A stretch of 64,000 nt of DNA. Origin: Bacteroidota bacterium. GTDB lineage: Bacteria; Bacteroidota; Bacteroidia; Chitinophagales; Saprospiraceae. Location: contig JASBVF010000007.1 of the NCBI GenBank assembly GCA_030147525.1, positions 1-64,000 on the forward strand. The letters run 5' to 3'. Positions 35,800 through 44,936 of the stretch are shown here, in pieces; within the stretch, counting starts at the first letter, position 1; each line of letters begins with the position of its first letter. The notes beneath the pieces were generated by a model. That model was not told the DNA's origin and ran no database searches. It worked only from the letters and a program-made list of their open reading frames with translations. Position numbers and translations under genes: made by a program.

Positions 35800-36879
35800 A
35801 TGAAAAAATCAATACTTCTTGCCATCGGCCTTTTCGCTTGCTGGGGGCTTCGCTCTCAGGTCACCTGTTCCGCAACGGGGGATTCGGGCAGCGGCTATCC
35901 GGCTTTTCAGAATGCAGGCTTTGGCATCGAAAATCCGGACTGCGAGCATACCAGTTTCGGAGCCCACATCACGCAGGTTTACGATGAGGATTTGGGAAAA
36001 AATGTTTTCCTTTTCCACAGCCACATCGACGACGACAACGACCGTTGCATCGTCTTCGACCGGGTGCGGATGGAAGTGAAAGGCGGTCCCGGCACGGATG
36101 AAGAATTGATACATCCGCTGGGCAGCGAGTCGTTTTACCGCTGGAAATTTTACGTACATCCCGATTATGTTTCCTCCTCTTCGTTTCACCATATTTTCCA
36201 ATTAAAAGCCAAAGAAGGGGACGACGGCCTGCCTGTTTTGACTTTCACGCTGCGCACTTCCACCCTGGAATTGAGGCACGCCGGCGGTGATTCGGGCGTC
36301 AGTCTGGGCGTTTTGACCAATGCTGATTTGGGTCTTTTCAAGGGCCAATGGGTGGAGGCTTTTGTCCATATTGTTCACGGTGAAAACGGGCAGTTGGAGG
36401 CCAGTCTCAGAAACCTCTTTACAGGTGAAGAGCTTTTGAACTACTCCAGCGACGACATTGACTTGTGGCGTTTGGGGGCTTCTTACAATCGCCCGAAATG
36501 GGGGATGTATCGCAAAAAAGTGGAAACCCTTGAAGACGAGGCATTCCGGTTTGCGGATTTTTGTATTTCGGAAACAGCAGCGAGCCTGTGCCCTGCTGAT
36601 GATTCGTATCTTGGGACGACCATTGCCGAAAATGAACGGGCAGGTGCAGCCATCAAAATTTACCCAAACCCGGTAAGGGACAGGCTGTTCATTGAAAGCC
36701 CGGAAGGTGGTTTGTTATCCGTTCGTTTGCTCAACCTGATGGGGGAATTGATATTGGAAAAACACCAGCCAAACGGTTCAGGCATCGACATCGGGGCATT
36801 AGCTTCGGGCTTGTATTTGCTGGCGGTCGAAGCTGGTGAAGGGCAGGTTTTTTATCAAAAAATAATCATCGAAAAATAA
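35800..36879 (+). CDS. Jelly-roll polysaccharide lyase-like protein with type IX tail
   Basis: 359 residues. Signal peptide to about LRSQ (20). The central part (about 25-255) resembles the concanavalin-like beta-jelly-roll lyases of PF14099 (heparin lyase I, PL20-type glucuronan lyases): YRWKFYVHPDYV, SFHHIFQLKA, PVLTFTLRTSTLELRH, FKGQWVEAFVHIVHGENG and RPKWGMYRKK. The C-terminus (about 275-359) is a type IX sorting domain (KIYPNPVRDRLFIES to KIIIEK), so it acts at the surface or outside. Family membership is by eye. A glucuronate-polymer lyase would fit the neighbouring PL38-like, kduI and uxuA genes. Confidence 0.65.
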   Translation: MKKSILLAIGLFACWGLRSQVTCSATGDSGSGYPAFQNAGFGIENPDCEHTSFGAHITQVYDEDLGKNVFLFHSHIDDDNDRCIVFDRVRMEVKGGPGTDEELIHPLGSESFYRWKFYVHPDYVSSSSFHHIFQLKAKEGDDGLPVLTFTLRTSTLELRHAGGDSGVSLGVLTNADLGLFKGQWVEAFVHIVHGENGQLEASLRNLFTGEELLNYSSDDIDLWRLGASYNRPKWGMYRKKVETLEDEAFRFADFCISETAASLCPADDSYLGTTIAENERAGAAIKIYPNPVRDRLFIESPEGGLLSVRLLNLMGELILEKHQPNGSGIDIGALASGLYLLAVEAGEGQVFYQKIIIEK

Positions 36880-36882
36880 ACC

Positions 36883-37680
36883 ATGAAAGGAAAAGTAGCA
36901 GCCATCACGGGTGGCAACGGTACGTTGGGGAGCGCCTTCGCCAAAGGACTGGCAGAGGCTGGTGCGACTGTTTTTATTTTAAACAGAAACCCGGAAAGCG
37001 CAGCTGAACGAGTGAAGGAATTTAAAAAAATGGGCTTGGAAATCCATGCCGTCACCTGTGACGTAGTCAACGAAGCATCGGTGGAGGCGGCGGTGATTGA
37101 GATTTTACAAAAGACAGGAAAAGTGGACATTTTGGTAAACGGCGCCGGAGGAAATATGCCCGGCGCTGTCGTCGGCCCCGACCAGACGGTTTTCGATTTG
37201 TCCGTCGATGCCTTCCGGAAGGTGTTCGATTTGAACCTGCTGGGCACGGTTATTCCCTCGATTGCCTTTGCGAAGCCAATGGTCAAACAGGGTAAGGGTT
37301 GCATTGTCAACATTTCCTCCATGGCCGCCCAACTGCCGCTCACACGGGTCGTCGGCTACTCGGCGGCGAAAGCAGCGGTGGATAGTTTCACCCGCTGGCT
37401 GATGGTGGAACTGGCCAATAAATACGGGGAAGGCATCCGGGTAAATGCCATCGCTCCGGGCTTTTTCATTGCGGAGCAAAACCGCCGTCTGCTGCTGAAT
37501 GAGGACGGCTCGCTGACCGCCCGTGGCGAAACCATCATCAGCCAGACGCCCCAAAAGCGATTTGGCGAACCCGAAGAACTCGTCAGCACCCTGCTCTGGC
37601 TTTGCGACGACCGGTCGTCTTTTGTCAATGGCATCGTCGTACCGGTGGATGGCGGGTTCAGTGCTTTTGCCGGTGTATAA
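36883..37680 (+). CDS. uxuB: D-mannonate oxidoreductase (fructuronate reductase), SDR type
   Basis: 265 residues. Reduces D-fructuronate to D-mannonate. This is the short-chain dehydrogenase form found in Bacilli and Bacteroidota, unrelated to the long E. coli UxuB. Motifs: ITGGNGTLGSAFAKGLAEAG at the cofactor loop, NGAGGNMPGAV, catalytic Ser in NISSMAA and Tyr-Lys in YSAAKAAVDSFTRWL, and the family-specific FFIAEQNRRLL segment. It starts three bases after the preceding stop codon and is followed by uxuA, the next enzyme in the pathway. Confidence 0.9.
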   Translation: MKGKVAAITGGNGTLGSAFAKGLAEAGATVFILNRNPESAAERVKEFKKMGLEIHAVTCDVVNEASVEAAVIEILQKTGKVDILVNGAGGNMPGAVVGPDQTVFDLSVDAFRKVFDLNLLGTVIPSIAFAKPMVKQGKGCIVNISSMAAQLPLTRVVGYSAAKAAVDSFTRWLMVELANKYGEGIRVNAIAPGFFIAEQNRRLLLNEDGSLTARGETIISQTPQKRFGEPEELVSTLLWLCDDRSSFVNGIVVPVDGGFSAFAGV

Positions 37681-37681
37681 T

Positions 37682-37805
37682 CAATGAGAGAATGATTGAA
37701 TGAGAGAATGATTGAATGGACGGCGTGCAAATATTCACTCATTCTATCATTCCTTCATTCTCTCATTGTATTCTCTCATTCCATCATTAAATCATTCTAT
37801 CATTG
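37682..37805. repeat. Inverted repeat, AATGAGAG family (copy 2, three arms)
   Basis: Left arm 37682-37717 pairs with 37733-37768 over 32 of 36 bases. A third, related arm in the same orientation as the right arm occupies 37769-37805. The element begins one base after the uxuB stop codon, and its third arm ends exactly with the TTG used as the uxuA start. Its right arm is 35 of 36 identical to the arm at 11782-11817. Confidence 0.85.
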
Positions 37806-38987
37806 AAAAGTCTCGAACAAACCTGGCGCTGGTACGGCCCAAATGACAACGTGAGTCTGGCAGATGTCCGGCAGGCCGGGGCAACGGGCGTTGTCACGGC
37901 ATTGCACCACATCCCGAACGGGGAAGTGTGGCCTGTGGAAGAAATTCAGAAAAGAAAATCCCAGATCGAGGCGGCCGGGCTGACCTGGTCAGTCGTGGAG
38001 AGCATCCCCGTGCATGAGGACATCAAACGGGCTTCGGGAAACTACCGGCAGCACATCGAAAATTATAAGCAAAGCATCCGCAACCTGGCAGCTTGCGATG
38101 TGCGCATCGTCACCTACAATTTCATGCCCGTGCTGGACTGGTCGAGGACGGAATTGGACTACCCGATGCCGGACGGCTCTACCGCTTTGTTTTTTGAAAA
38201 AAGCGCCTTTGCCGCCTTCGAGTTGTTTATCCTGAAAAGGCCAAACGCCGCTGCGGACTACAGCGAAGCAGAACAACAAAAAGCCAGGGAACGCTTCGAC
38301 ACCATGTCAGCAGCAGACAAGGAAAAGCTGACGAGAAACATCATCGCAGGCCTGCCCGGTGGCACGACGGAGGGCGTTTTAGATTTGCGGAAATTTCAGG
38401 CCATTCTGGACAGTTACCAAAACGTGGATGCGGATGCCTTGCGGCAAAATCTCGTTTATTTTTTGGAGCAAATAACGCCCGTGGCCGAAGAAGTTGGGGT
38501 GAAACTGGCCATCCATCCCGACGACCCGCCGTTCCCGCTGCTGGGGCTACCCCGCATCCTCAGCACGGCGCAGGATGTGCGTTTTATTTTTGAAAAAGTG
38601 AACTCGCCTGCCAATGGCCTGTGCTTTTGCACGGGTTCGTTCGGGGTGCGCCCGGACAATGACCTGCCTGCCATGGCGAGCGAATTCGGGCACCGTATTC
38701 ATTTCATCCACCTGCGTTCAACTAAGCGGGATGCTGAAGGCAACTTCTTCGAAGCTGACCACCTGGACGGCGATGTGGACATGTACGCTGTGATGAAAAA
38801 CCTGCTAAAAGCCGCCGGTGAGCAAAATTGTCACATCCCCATGCGCCCCGATCACGGTCACAAAATGCTGGATGATTTGGGTAAAAAAACGAATCCGGGC
38901 TACTCGGCGATTGGCCGGCTGCGGGGGTTAGCGGAATTGAGAGGGTTGGAGTTGGGGATTTTGCGCATGGCGATGGACTCGAACTGA
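37803..38987 (+). CDS. uxuA: Mannonate dehydratase
   Basis: 394 residues. Dehydrates D-mannonate to KDG, joining the other branches at KdgK. The start is typical of the family ([30 protein letters not shown]); further motifs are [51 protein letters not shown] and [10 protein letters not shown], which carry the metal ligands. There is no in-frame ATG near the start: a TAA stop lies in frame at 37788-37790 and the first usable codon is TTG at 37803, the last three bases of a repeat arm. Length matches the family, so translation really begins about there. Confidence 0.94.
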   Translation: MKSLEQTWRWYGPNDNVSLADVRQAGATGVVTALHHIPNGEVWPVEEIQKRKSQIEAAGLTWSVVESIPVHEDIKRASGNYRQHIENYKQSIRNLAACDVRIVTYNFMPVLDWSRTELDYPMPDGSTALFFEKSAFAAFELFILKRPNAAADYSEAEQQKARERFDTMSAADKEKLTRNIIAGLPGGTTEGVLDLRKFQAILDSYQNVDADALRQNLVYFLEQITPVAEEVGVKLAIHPDDPPFPLLGLPRILSTAQDVRFIFEKVNSPANGLCFCTGSFGVRPDNDLPAMASEFGHRIHFIHLRSTKRDAEGNFFEADHLDGDVDMYAVMKNLLKAAGEQNCHIPMRPDHGHKMLDDLGKKTNPGYSAIGRLRGLAELRGLELGILRMAMDSN

Positions 38988-39055
38988 TACTCGATTTGTG
39001 TGTTTCGTCAAAGCACAATTTCGATCACCAAATTCAATGGGGCAACAAACTCACA

Positions 39056-39814
39056 TCATTTTAAATACCCCGCCAGCGGCAGCCCCATTTTCCTGATTTC
39101 CTCCACCACGAGCCGGGCATATTCGGTGGCGCCTTTCAAGTTCAGGTGGGTATTGTCCACCTTGCCGTCGGGGAATTTTTCGTACTTCCCGGCTTCCACC
39201 CAAAGGTAAATTTCTTTCGATTTTTCAGGGCCCAGACCGGCGACGTAATCCTCGGTTAGCAACTGCATGTCGATGAACGGCACGCCCATTTGCTCCGCCA
39301 CCTGCCTCGCAACGAAGGGGTAAGCGCCATGCGTGTCAACCAGCGTACCTTCCTCATTGAAGTTCCGGCGGACGATGGACGACAAAATCACCGGGTGCGC
39401 CCCCTTTGCCAGCGTCTCATTCACATACTTTTCAAGGTTGCGGCGGTAGCCCGTCCACGGGTTGGTGTAACGGGACGGGTCGGCCTCCTTCTGGTCGTTG
39501 TGGCCGAACTGGATGAAGACGTAATCGCCTGATTTTAATTCTTTTAAAACAGCATCCCAGCGGCCCTCGTCCAGAAAACTCTTGCTGCTGCGGCCATTCA
39601 CTGCGTGGTTTTTCACCGCTATTTTTTCATTAAAAAACTGAGGCAAAAGCTGCCCCCAGCCACGCTCGGGATTTTCCTCCGGCGTGCCGGGTTTGTCGGC
39701 CATGGTGGAGTCGCCGATGAGGTAAATGGTAAGTTCCGGCGCAGCTTGCTGGCGGTAGGCCGATATTGCCAGCGCCAACGGCAGCAGAAGCAGGTATGCG
39801 ATTTTCTTTTTCAA
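39056..39814 (-). CDS. SGNH hydrolase, rhamnogalacturonan acetylesterase-like (CE12)
   Basis: 252 residues with signal peptide (hydrophobic YLLLLPLALAISAY). SGNH blocks: GDSTMADKPG with the nucleophile serine near 35, the NGRSSKSF glycine block, FGHNDQKEADP with the asparagine near 105, and VDNTHLNLKGA with the Asp-x-x-His pair near 225. CE12 enzymes remove acetyl groups from rhamnogalacturonan I. No in-frame ATG is present: TTG at 39814 is the only reasonable start, with TGA and TAA in frame a few codons upstream. A one-base change in the GGGG run just upstream would join it to an earlier GTG, so a frame error or a true TTG start are both possible. Confidence 0.88.
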   Translation of the reverse strand: MKKKIAYLLLLPLALAISAYRQQAAPELTIYLIGDSTMADKPGTPEENPERGWGQLLPQFFNEKIAVKNHAVNGRSSKSFLDEGRWDAVLKELKSGDYVFIQFGHNDQKEADPSRYTNPWTGYRRNLEKYVNETLAKGAHPVILSSIVRRNFNEEGTLVDTHGAYPFVARQVAEQMGVPFIDMQLLTEDYVAGLGPEKSKEIYLWVEAGKYEKFPDGKVDNTHLNLKGATEYARLVVEEIRKMGLPLAGYLK

Positions 39815-39847
39815 ACCCCTTGTTTTTTATCACTTACAGGATTTTAT

Positions 39848-39916
39848 CGAAACACATAAGGCACATAGAACACATAGTTTGACACGCTATGTGCCCTATG
39901 AGCCTTATGAGTTTCA
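39848..39916. repeat. Inverted repeat, ACACATAAG family (second copy)
   Basis: Arms 39848-39877 and 39887-39916 pair over 25 of 30 bases with a nine-base loop. The words ACACATAAG/CACATAG are shared with the element at 2769-2839, 37 kb away. It lies between the CE8 and CE12 genes. Confidence 0.75.
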
Positions 39917-39936
39917 AAAAAAATCCATGTTTATTT

Positions 39937-42900
39937 TCAATGCAAAAATACCTTGACCGCCTTCCGACCATCCGCTGCGTGAACGGTGACGATCCAGAAG
40001 CCTTTGGCAAAATTAAAATCCGTGTCGGTGGCGGTTTTCAATGATTTCACTAAAATACCGTCCCGGCTGTACACATTCACCCACGTGTCCGATTTTACAT
40101 TGGACACAAAAACCTGGTTCCCGTAGGAATGGACTTTCACCGCCGTTTCAGGCACCTGATGGCTGACGCTCACCGGGTCGTTGGCAATCAAATCGGGGAG
40201 CGGGTCCCAACCGTCGTTGCCTTTGGTGAAATTGAAAGTCGTGATGTCCGTGCCGTCGTTGAGGACGGGATTGGTGAGTACCGTTGACCACGGCGCCCGG
40301 AACTGGGTGTTGTTTGCTCCCGACAATTCCGTCGTACCGTACTCGTACATCATGCTGGACTCGCCGCCGAGCGTGTTTTGCCAGCCAAGCGGCAATATTA
40401 GCGATTGACCCTCATTACCCGGAAAGTCGGACGTTTCGATGGTCGTGTTGTAAAAAACAACCTCGCTGGTCGTAGCCTGCCACGGACGTCCAAAAAATCC
40501 CGGCTTCGAGCGGTACATGGATGCCGTTTCGTCGCCCGGAATGGCGGTAGTGACGGTACATTCGTACATCAGGTAACCCCTGCCGCTGCTTTGCTGCGCC
40601 GCCGTAATGTAGGAGCGGTCGTTGGCGTCGTCGCTGGTATTCATGGCCAGTTCTGTTTTGTAAAACACCGCCGTCATGCCCCCGAAGATGTAGTCCACGG
40701 CGCCCATCGCCGAGCCTTTGTAAACCACGACCCTCGAACCGACGCCGCCGAAGAAGGAATCCTGGCGCCCGATCACCCGGCATTTGTTCAAGATAACTTT
40801 GTCGGTGTTGTTGGTAATGGCAATGGCTGCTGCCCGTTCCACGAAACTGCGGTCCTGCACGCCGGCGTTACCGGCATCCGTTGGGCGGGGGCCTTTGCCG
40901 CCGACCGGCCATTCCACCACTACGTCGTCCGCTTCTTTTTGTGAAATGTACTGGTTGAACGAATTTTCAAAAATGATAGACTCCGCTTCGAAACCATCGG
41001 CAGAAACCACGACCGTAGCGTTCCAGTAGGAGCCGTTCGTGGTGCCTGCGCCTTTGTTTTCATAAGAAAGATAGCCGTTTTCCTTGTTCACTTGCAGGAT
41101 CTCAGCGTCCCATTTCTGGTCGTTGCCCATGCTGAAATAGCTGTAACCATGCCCGTAGTAGGAAGTAACCCTGACGGCATCCGGCCCGATGACCACGCCC
41201 TGGTTCAGCAGTTCGATGGACGGGAAGGCGGCGCAGTTTTTCAGCGTAACGTTGTTTTCGTCAATCACCAGCATCTCCTCGTAATTGCCCGGGTCGATGC
41301 AAATCGTCACCCGCTCGTCGTTGGGCCTTTCCATCCGGCGCACGGCATCCAGCGCACCGTTGATGGTCTGAAATTCCTTGTCGGTGCCCACCGTCAGCGT
41401 TTCCTTGTACGGCACCGGCAATCCGACGGCGATGTTCGTGATGTAAGTCGTTGAAACACTGGCACCGACCGTGATCGTCACGTAGCCTGCTGCAGCGCCC
41501 TGGTAGGCGTATTTCACCGTTTCAAGAATGCTGGTGCTTTGCGTATTCGTCGTGACGGGCGTACCGCCGTCGATAGAAAAATCAGCCGTGTAATAATAGG
41601 TAATCGTGACAGTTTCACCCGGATTTACCGGCACCTGGATGGTTGCGCCGTCTTTGGCGGTCAGGTGGCCTTTAGCGATTTCATTGGCGACGTTGCCTGT
41701 GAAAAGCAAGCCCTTGTAGGCAGGGTCGCCGTTTGAAATAACCTTGTCGTCGAAAGGCCAGTTGGTCACCGGCACGAATTTGAGCGTTTTGGCTGCATCC
41801 GCTCCTGCAATGGTCAGGTTGGAAGTCAGCGTCAGTTCCACCGGGTAAGCATCGAGTCCGCCGTAAGTGATGGCGTAAGTCCCATCCCGCAGGGCGATCC
41901 CGGTTACATCGGTAAAATTGTACTCATAACCCGGTTCGTTCAGGTTGCTGAAAGTCAGGTTCAAATCCGCCAGTTGCGTAGCGTCCAGTCCCTGCGCATC
42001 GATGGTCACGTTGTACACCGGTTTTGCGTCGAAAACCACGTCTGCCGTGGTGTTCATGTTCCCAATGGTGATCGTATTGGCCGTGATAAAATAGTCGTTC
42101 ACGCCTTCCGCCGAAATCGTGTATTCGATGCCTGGCTCCAGTTGGACGGAGTAGGCCGCCGTGCCGGCATCCACCACCGGCACAGGCTCGTAGATGGCGC
42201 CTGCTGCGGGGTCGGGTGTGTACACCAGGGTCAAGTTTGAAATATCGGTTCCCAGCCCCGTGACATTGCCGCTGACGGTGAAGAGTTGCACTTTTGCGAT
42301 AGCAACATCAAGGGTAGTGGCAGTGTCGGCTAATGCCAGCGTGGTGCCACTTGTGATGATGTATCCATTGGCTCCGGCAAGGCTCAGGTCGTAGGAGTAG
42401 CCGCCCGGAAGGTCGAGGCCGTAAGCGTCGTTTGACATGGAAGTACTCCATGATTTGCCTGCTTCATTGGTGAAAACGATAGCGAAATCAGCCGGGAGGC
42501 CGGGCGCCAGGGTCGTATCGACGGCACCGGAGACGGCCACGTAGTTTGCATCTTTTCTTAAAATCCGGTAGTAGCTCGGCTTGCCCTGCGTATCAAAAAT
42601 GTGGTACGTGCCTGCCGATTTTGCCACAAAATTCAGCTCTGTCAAATCACTGGTAATAGGAATCGCATCCGTCTGAGCATCCGGGTCGGGGACGTACTGG
42701 AAATTGATGGTACCGCCTGCATCTGTTTTACAAACGAGGGTCACCTCGTCGTCTTCGCTGAGCGTCAGGCTCAGGAACCTGCCCACATTCGCCGCAGAGT
42801 TGACATACACCCGGCCCGTGTAACCGGGGGCCGAACTGATATTTTCGTCGTAACGGGTCAGGTTGGTGTTCGTGGTCCTCAGACGGTCGTTACCGCCGCC

Positions 42901-44769
42901 TACCCACGACAAAACACCGGCGCTCCAACTGCTTGGCAGCACATTGCCCGAACTGCCCACTGTGATAGCGGGGTCGTACCAGTCGTTGATGATGGTTTCA
43001 GTCAGTTTGTTGTTGAAATCAGCCGTGTCCAGTTGCTCGGCGCCAAAATCCCATGCATCCGTTTTGCCGTTGGACGGGTCAATCAACCCGGCGTTTTCGA
43101 TGCTCATGCCGTGGATGTACACCTCGGCAGTCGGGAAGTTTGTACTCAAAAGCGTGGCCGTTACCACCCCTTTTTCGCCCGTGTAGGAAAAGCTGACCGG
43201 GAAAGCATCCGCTCCGCCGATGTTCTGGGCGTCTATTTCACCCAATACATTCCCGGCCGGATCTTTCATTTCAAAAACAGCATCCGTCGCCACGCCGTAC
43301 GTGTCAACGATGAAGGTGATGATGGCATCTCCGGCGACGATGGCATGGAACGAGTTGCCGGGGAAAAAGACGCCGCCGTGGGTTGCGTCGTGGTAACCGA
43401 ATTGCCCCGATGGCTCATCGGTGTTGCTGTTGATGGTCAAAATGCCGTCGCCCGTGACGAAGGTTTCATAGCGCAAAGACTGGTAGCTGATTTGCGGCAG
43501 CTCCGAGCCGTCGAAAAAGTTGTAGGTGTAAGTTTTCCCCGGTTCAGCCTCCACGACGAGGCTGTTGTCGGAAACCTTCACCACGTAAGAAGTTGGGTCG
43601 GAAGTATCGTCGGCATACGTAATCAGCAGGGAATCGCCGCTGACGGTGACCGCCTCGATATCGCCTGTCAAGGTGGGGGTGAAACTGGACAGCGGCTCGC
43701 CCCCCAAATCGATGAGGATGGACGCCGACTCGATGGTAGCGCTGATAACGGTACCCTCACTGACGGTGACCGTCGGGGTGCTGCTGGCATCCGCTCCCGA
43801 CTCAACGCCGATTTCGACGCCATTCACCGTGACGGTCCCCGATTTTTGCACCCAGGGAGTCAGGCTGACGTCGAAGGGAACAGGCACCGTTTCGATGTAC
43901 GGTACATAGTTCGTTGCGGTGAAATCGAGCGTCACCTCGCCAGCCGTTCCGACGTAGAGGAAATCGACGGTAGAGCCGTCGTTGCCGAAATTTCCGGCGG
44001 TCATGGAGGGTTGGGAAGTCACGTCGAAAGCGCCGGTAGCACTCGAAACAGAAATGGTCCCGTTTGAAAAAATGCTGCCGCCCACCCTGATGCGGGTATT
44101 GCCCTTGACCTGCAATTTGATTTGGTTGCCTGTTTTAAAAAAGCAACCATGCTGGGCCCCGTTGTAGCCGTAGGCATTGCTCGGCCCGACGATGATATCG
44201 AGCAGCCCGGCACTCAGGTCAACGTTGCCCGGTGCGCTGGCCGGCACAATGCTTTCATCCCGGAAATCGTAGTAATAAATGATGTTGTCTTCCGCAGTCG
44301 TAAAATCCTTGCCGGCCTGTGCGGGAATCACCTCGATTTGAGGCAGGTACAGGTCGTTGCCGGTGCCGGCCACCAGTTTGAAATTCAGCGTAGCCGCCGG
44401 GCCGGAGTAGGTAAAATCAAACACGTCGCTCAGGTCGTTGACCACCTGCGTTTCATGCGTGCCGAGGTCGCCGGGGTCAACCGCCGTGCCCTCCATGTTC
44501 AGCCCGGAGTATTGCGAGCCAAGGAACCGGATGGTGCTGCTCCCGTCAACGGTGATGTTGATTTCACCGTCCACTTTCATGTTGAGACCATAATTTGTAC
44601 TGTGGTAGCTGTAATTACCGGACAACGTCAGCAATCCATCAGTGCTCTGCCCGGCAGCGATGATGGTTCCGTCCGTAAAATCGTAAACGACGGAATTTGT
44701 AATTTGCCCCTGTACCAGCACGGCAAGCAGCAAAAAGGACGAAATCAGGAGGTAGAATTTTTGTTTCAT
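39937..44769 (-). CDS. Giant multidomain pectinesterase (CE8) with type IX tail
   Basis: 1610 residues from the ATG at 44769, where a signal peptide begins (MKQKFYLLISS); a longer reading adds 22 residues. About 1100 residues of beta-sandwich modules precede the enzyme. At least four begin with a similar aromatic motif (YDFTDGT, YDFRDES, YNFFDGS, WDFGAEQ, and more weakly WPFDDKV), suggesting repeated carbohydrate-binding-like domains; two or three fibronectin-like modules (QLFTVSGNV, VYNVTIDAQ) lie between. The pectinesterase domain is at about 1120-1510 with catalytic aspartates in GRQDSFFGG (near 1337) and DYIFGG (near 1360) and arginine in FGRPWQ (near 1430). A type IX sorting tail ends the protein. 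It de-methylates homogalacturonan outside the cell so that PL1, PL10 and GH28 can cut it. Confidence 0.9.
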   Translation of the reverse strand: MKQKFYLLISSFLLLAVLVQGQITNSVVYDFTDGTIIAAGQSTDGLLTLSGNYSYHSTNYGLNMKVDGEINITVDGSSTIRFLGSQYSGLNMEGTAVDPGDLGTHETQVVNDLSDVFDFTYSGPAATLNFKLVAGTGNDLYLPQIEVIPAQAGKDFTTAEDNIIYYYDFRDESIVPASAPGNVDLSAGLLDIIVGPSNAYGYNGAQHGCFFKTGNQIKLQVKGNTRIRVGGSIFSNGTISVSSATGAFDVTSQPSMTAGNFGNDGSTVDFLYVGTAGEVTLDFTATNYVPYIETVPVPFDVSLTPWVQKSGTVTVNGVEIGVESGADASSTPTVTVSEGTVISATIESASILIDLGGEPLSSFTPTLTGDIEAVTVSGDSLLITYADDTSDPTSYVVKVSDNSLVVEAEPGKTYTYNFFDGSELPQISYQSLRYETFVTGDGILTINSNTDEPSGQFGYHDATHGGVFFPGNSFHAIVAGDAIITFIVDTYGVATDAVFEMKDPAGNVLGEIDAQNIGGADAFPVSFSYTGEKGVVTATLLSTNFPTAEVYIHGMSIENAGLIDPSNGKTDAWDFGAEQLDTADFNNKLTETIINDWYDPAITVGSSGNVLPSSWSAGVLSWVGGGNDRLRTTNTNLTRYDENISSAPGYTGRVYVNSAANVGRFLSLTLSEDDEVTLVCKTDAGGTINFQYVPDPDAQTDAIPITSDLTELNFVAKSAGTYHIFDTQGKPSYYRILRKDANYVAVSGAVDTTLAPGLPADFAIVFTNEAGKSWSTSMSNDAYGLDLPGGYSYDLSLAGANGYIITSGTTLALADTATTLDVAIAKVQLFTVSGNVTGLGTDISNLTLVYTPDPAAGAIYEPVPVVDAGTAAYSVQLEPGIEYTISAEGVNDYFITANTITIGNMNTTADVVFDAKPVYNVTIDAQGLDATQLADLNLTFSNLNEPGYEYNFTDVTGIALRDGTYAITYGGLDAYPVELTLTSNLTIAGADAAKTLKFVPVTNWPFDDKVISNGDPAYKGLLFTGNVANEIAKGHLTAKDGATIQVPVNPGETVTITYYYTADFSIDGGTPVTTNTQSTSILETVKYAYQGAAAGYVTITVGASVSTTYITNIAVGLPVPYKETLTVGTDKEFQTINGALDAVRRMERPNDERVTICIDPGNYEEMLVIDENNVTLKNCAAFPSIELLNQGVVIGPDAVRVTSYYGHGYSYFSMGNDQKWDAEILQVNKENGYLSYENKGAGTTNGSYWNATVVVSADGFEAESIIFENSFNQYISQKEADDVVVEWPVGGKGPRPTDAGNAGVQDRSFVERAAAIAITNNTDKVILNKCRVIGRQDSFFGGVGSRVVVYKGSAMGAVDYIFGGMTAVFYKTELAMNTSDDANDRSYITAAQQSSGRGYLMYECTVTTAIPGDETASMYRSKPGFFGRPWQATTSEVVFYNTTIETSDFPGNEGQSLILPLGWQNTLGGESSMMYEYGTTELSGANNTQFRAPWSTVLTNPVLNDGTDITTFNFTKGNDGWDPLPDLIANDPVSVSHQVPETAVKVHSYGNQVFVSNVKSDTWVNVYSRDGILVKSLKTATDTDFNFAKGFWIVTVHAADGRKAVKVFLH

Positions 44770-44936
44770 GTAAAAACTGATTTTAGGCATGGCTGCAAGA
44801 GAAAAAACCAAGTGCCTGTTGGTGAAAAAGAACAATACTGTAACTGGCCACGGAGGTGCCGCAGCTAATTAATTTCCTGATTGCGGGAAGCTTGAATCTT
44901 CACCTGAAATGAAGCGTACTTCCGCCTTCTTTTGTG

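Noticed and set aside
37682-37805. CRISPR-like array
   Set aside because: Repeated words are only 7-9 bases, have no spacers of constant length and form inverted arms; no cas gene is present.
42601-44067. 488-residue open frame opposite the giant pectinesterase
   Set aside because: Shadow of repeated beta-sandwich coding sequence; translation has no signal, domain or start context.
44821-44830. CTTTTTCACC (minus strand) before the pectinesterase as an HTCS site
   Set aside because: The short word also occurs often inside coding regions of this window; without the TTAGACT part or a second half-site it is too weak.
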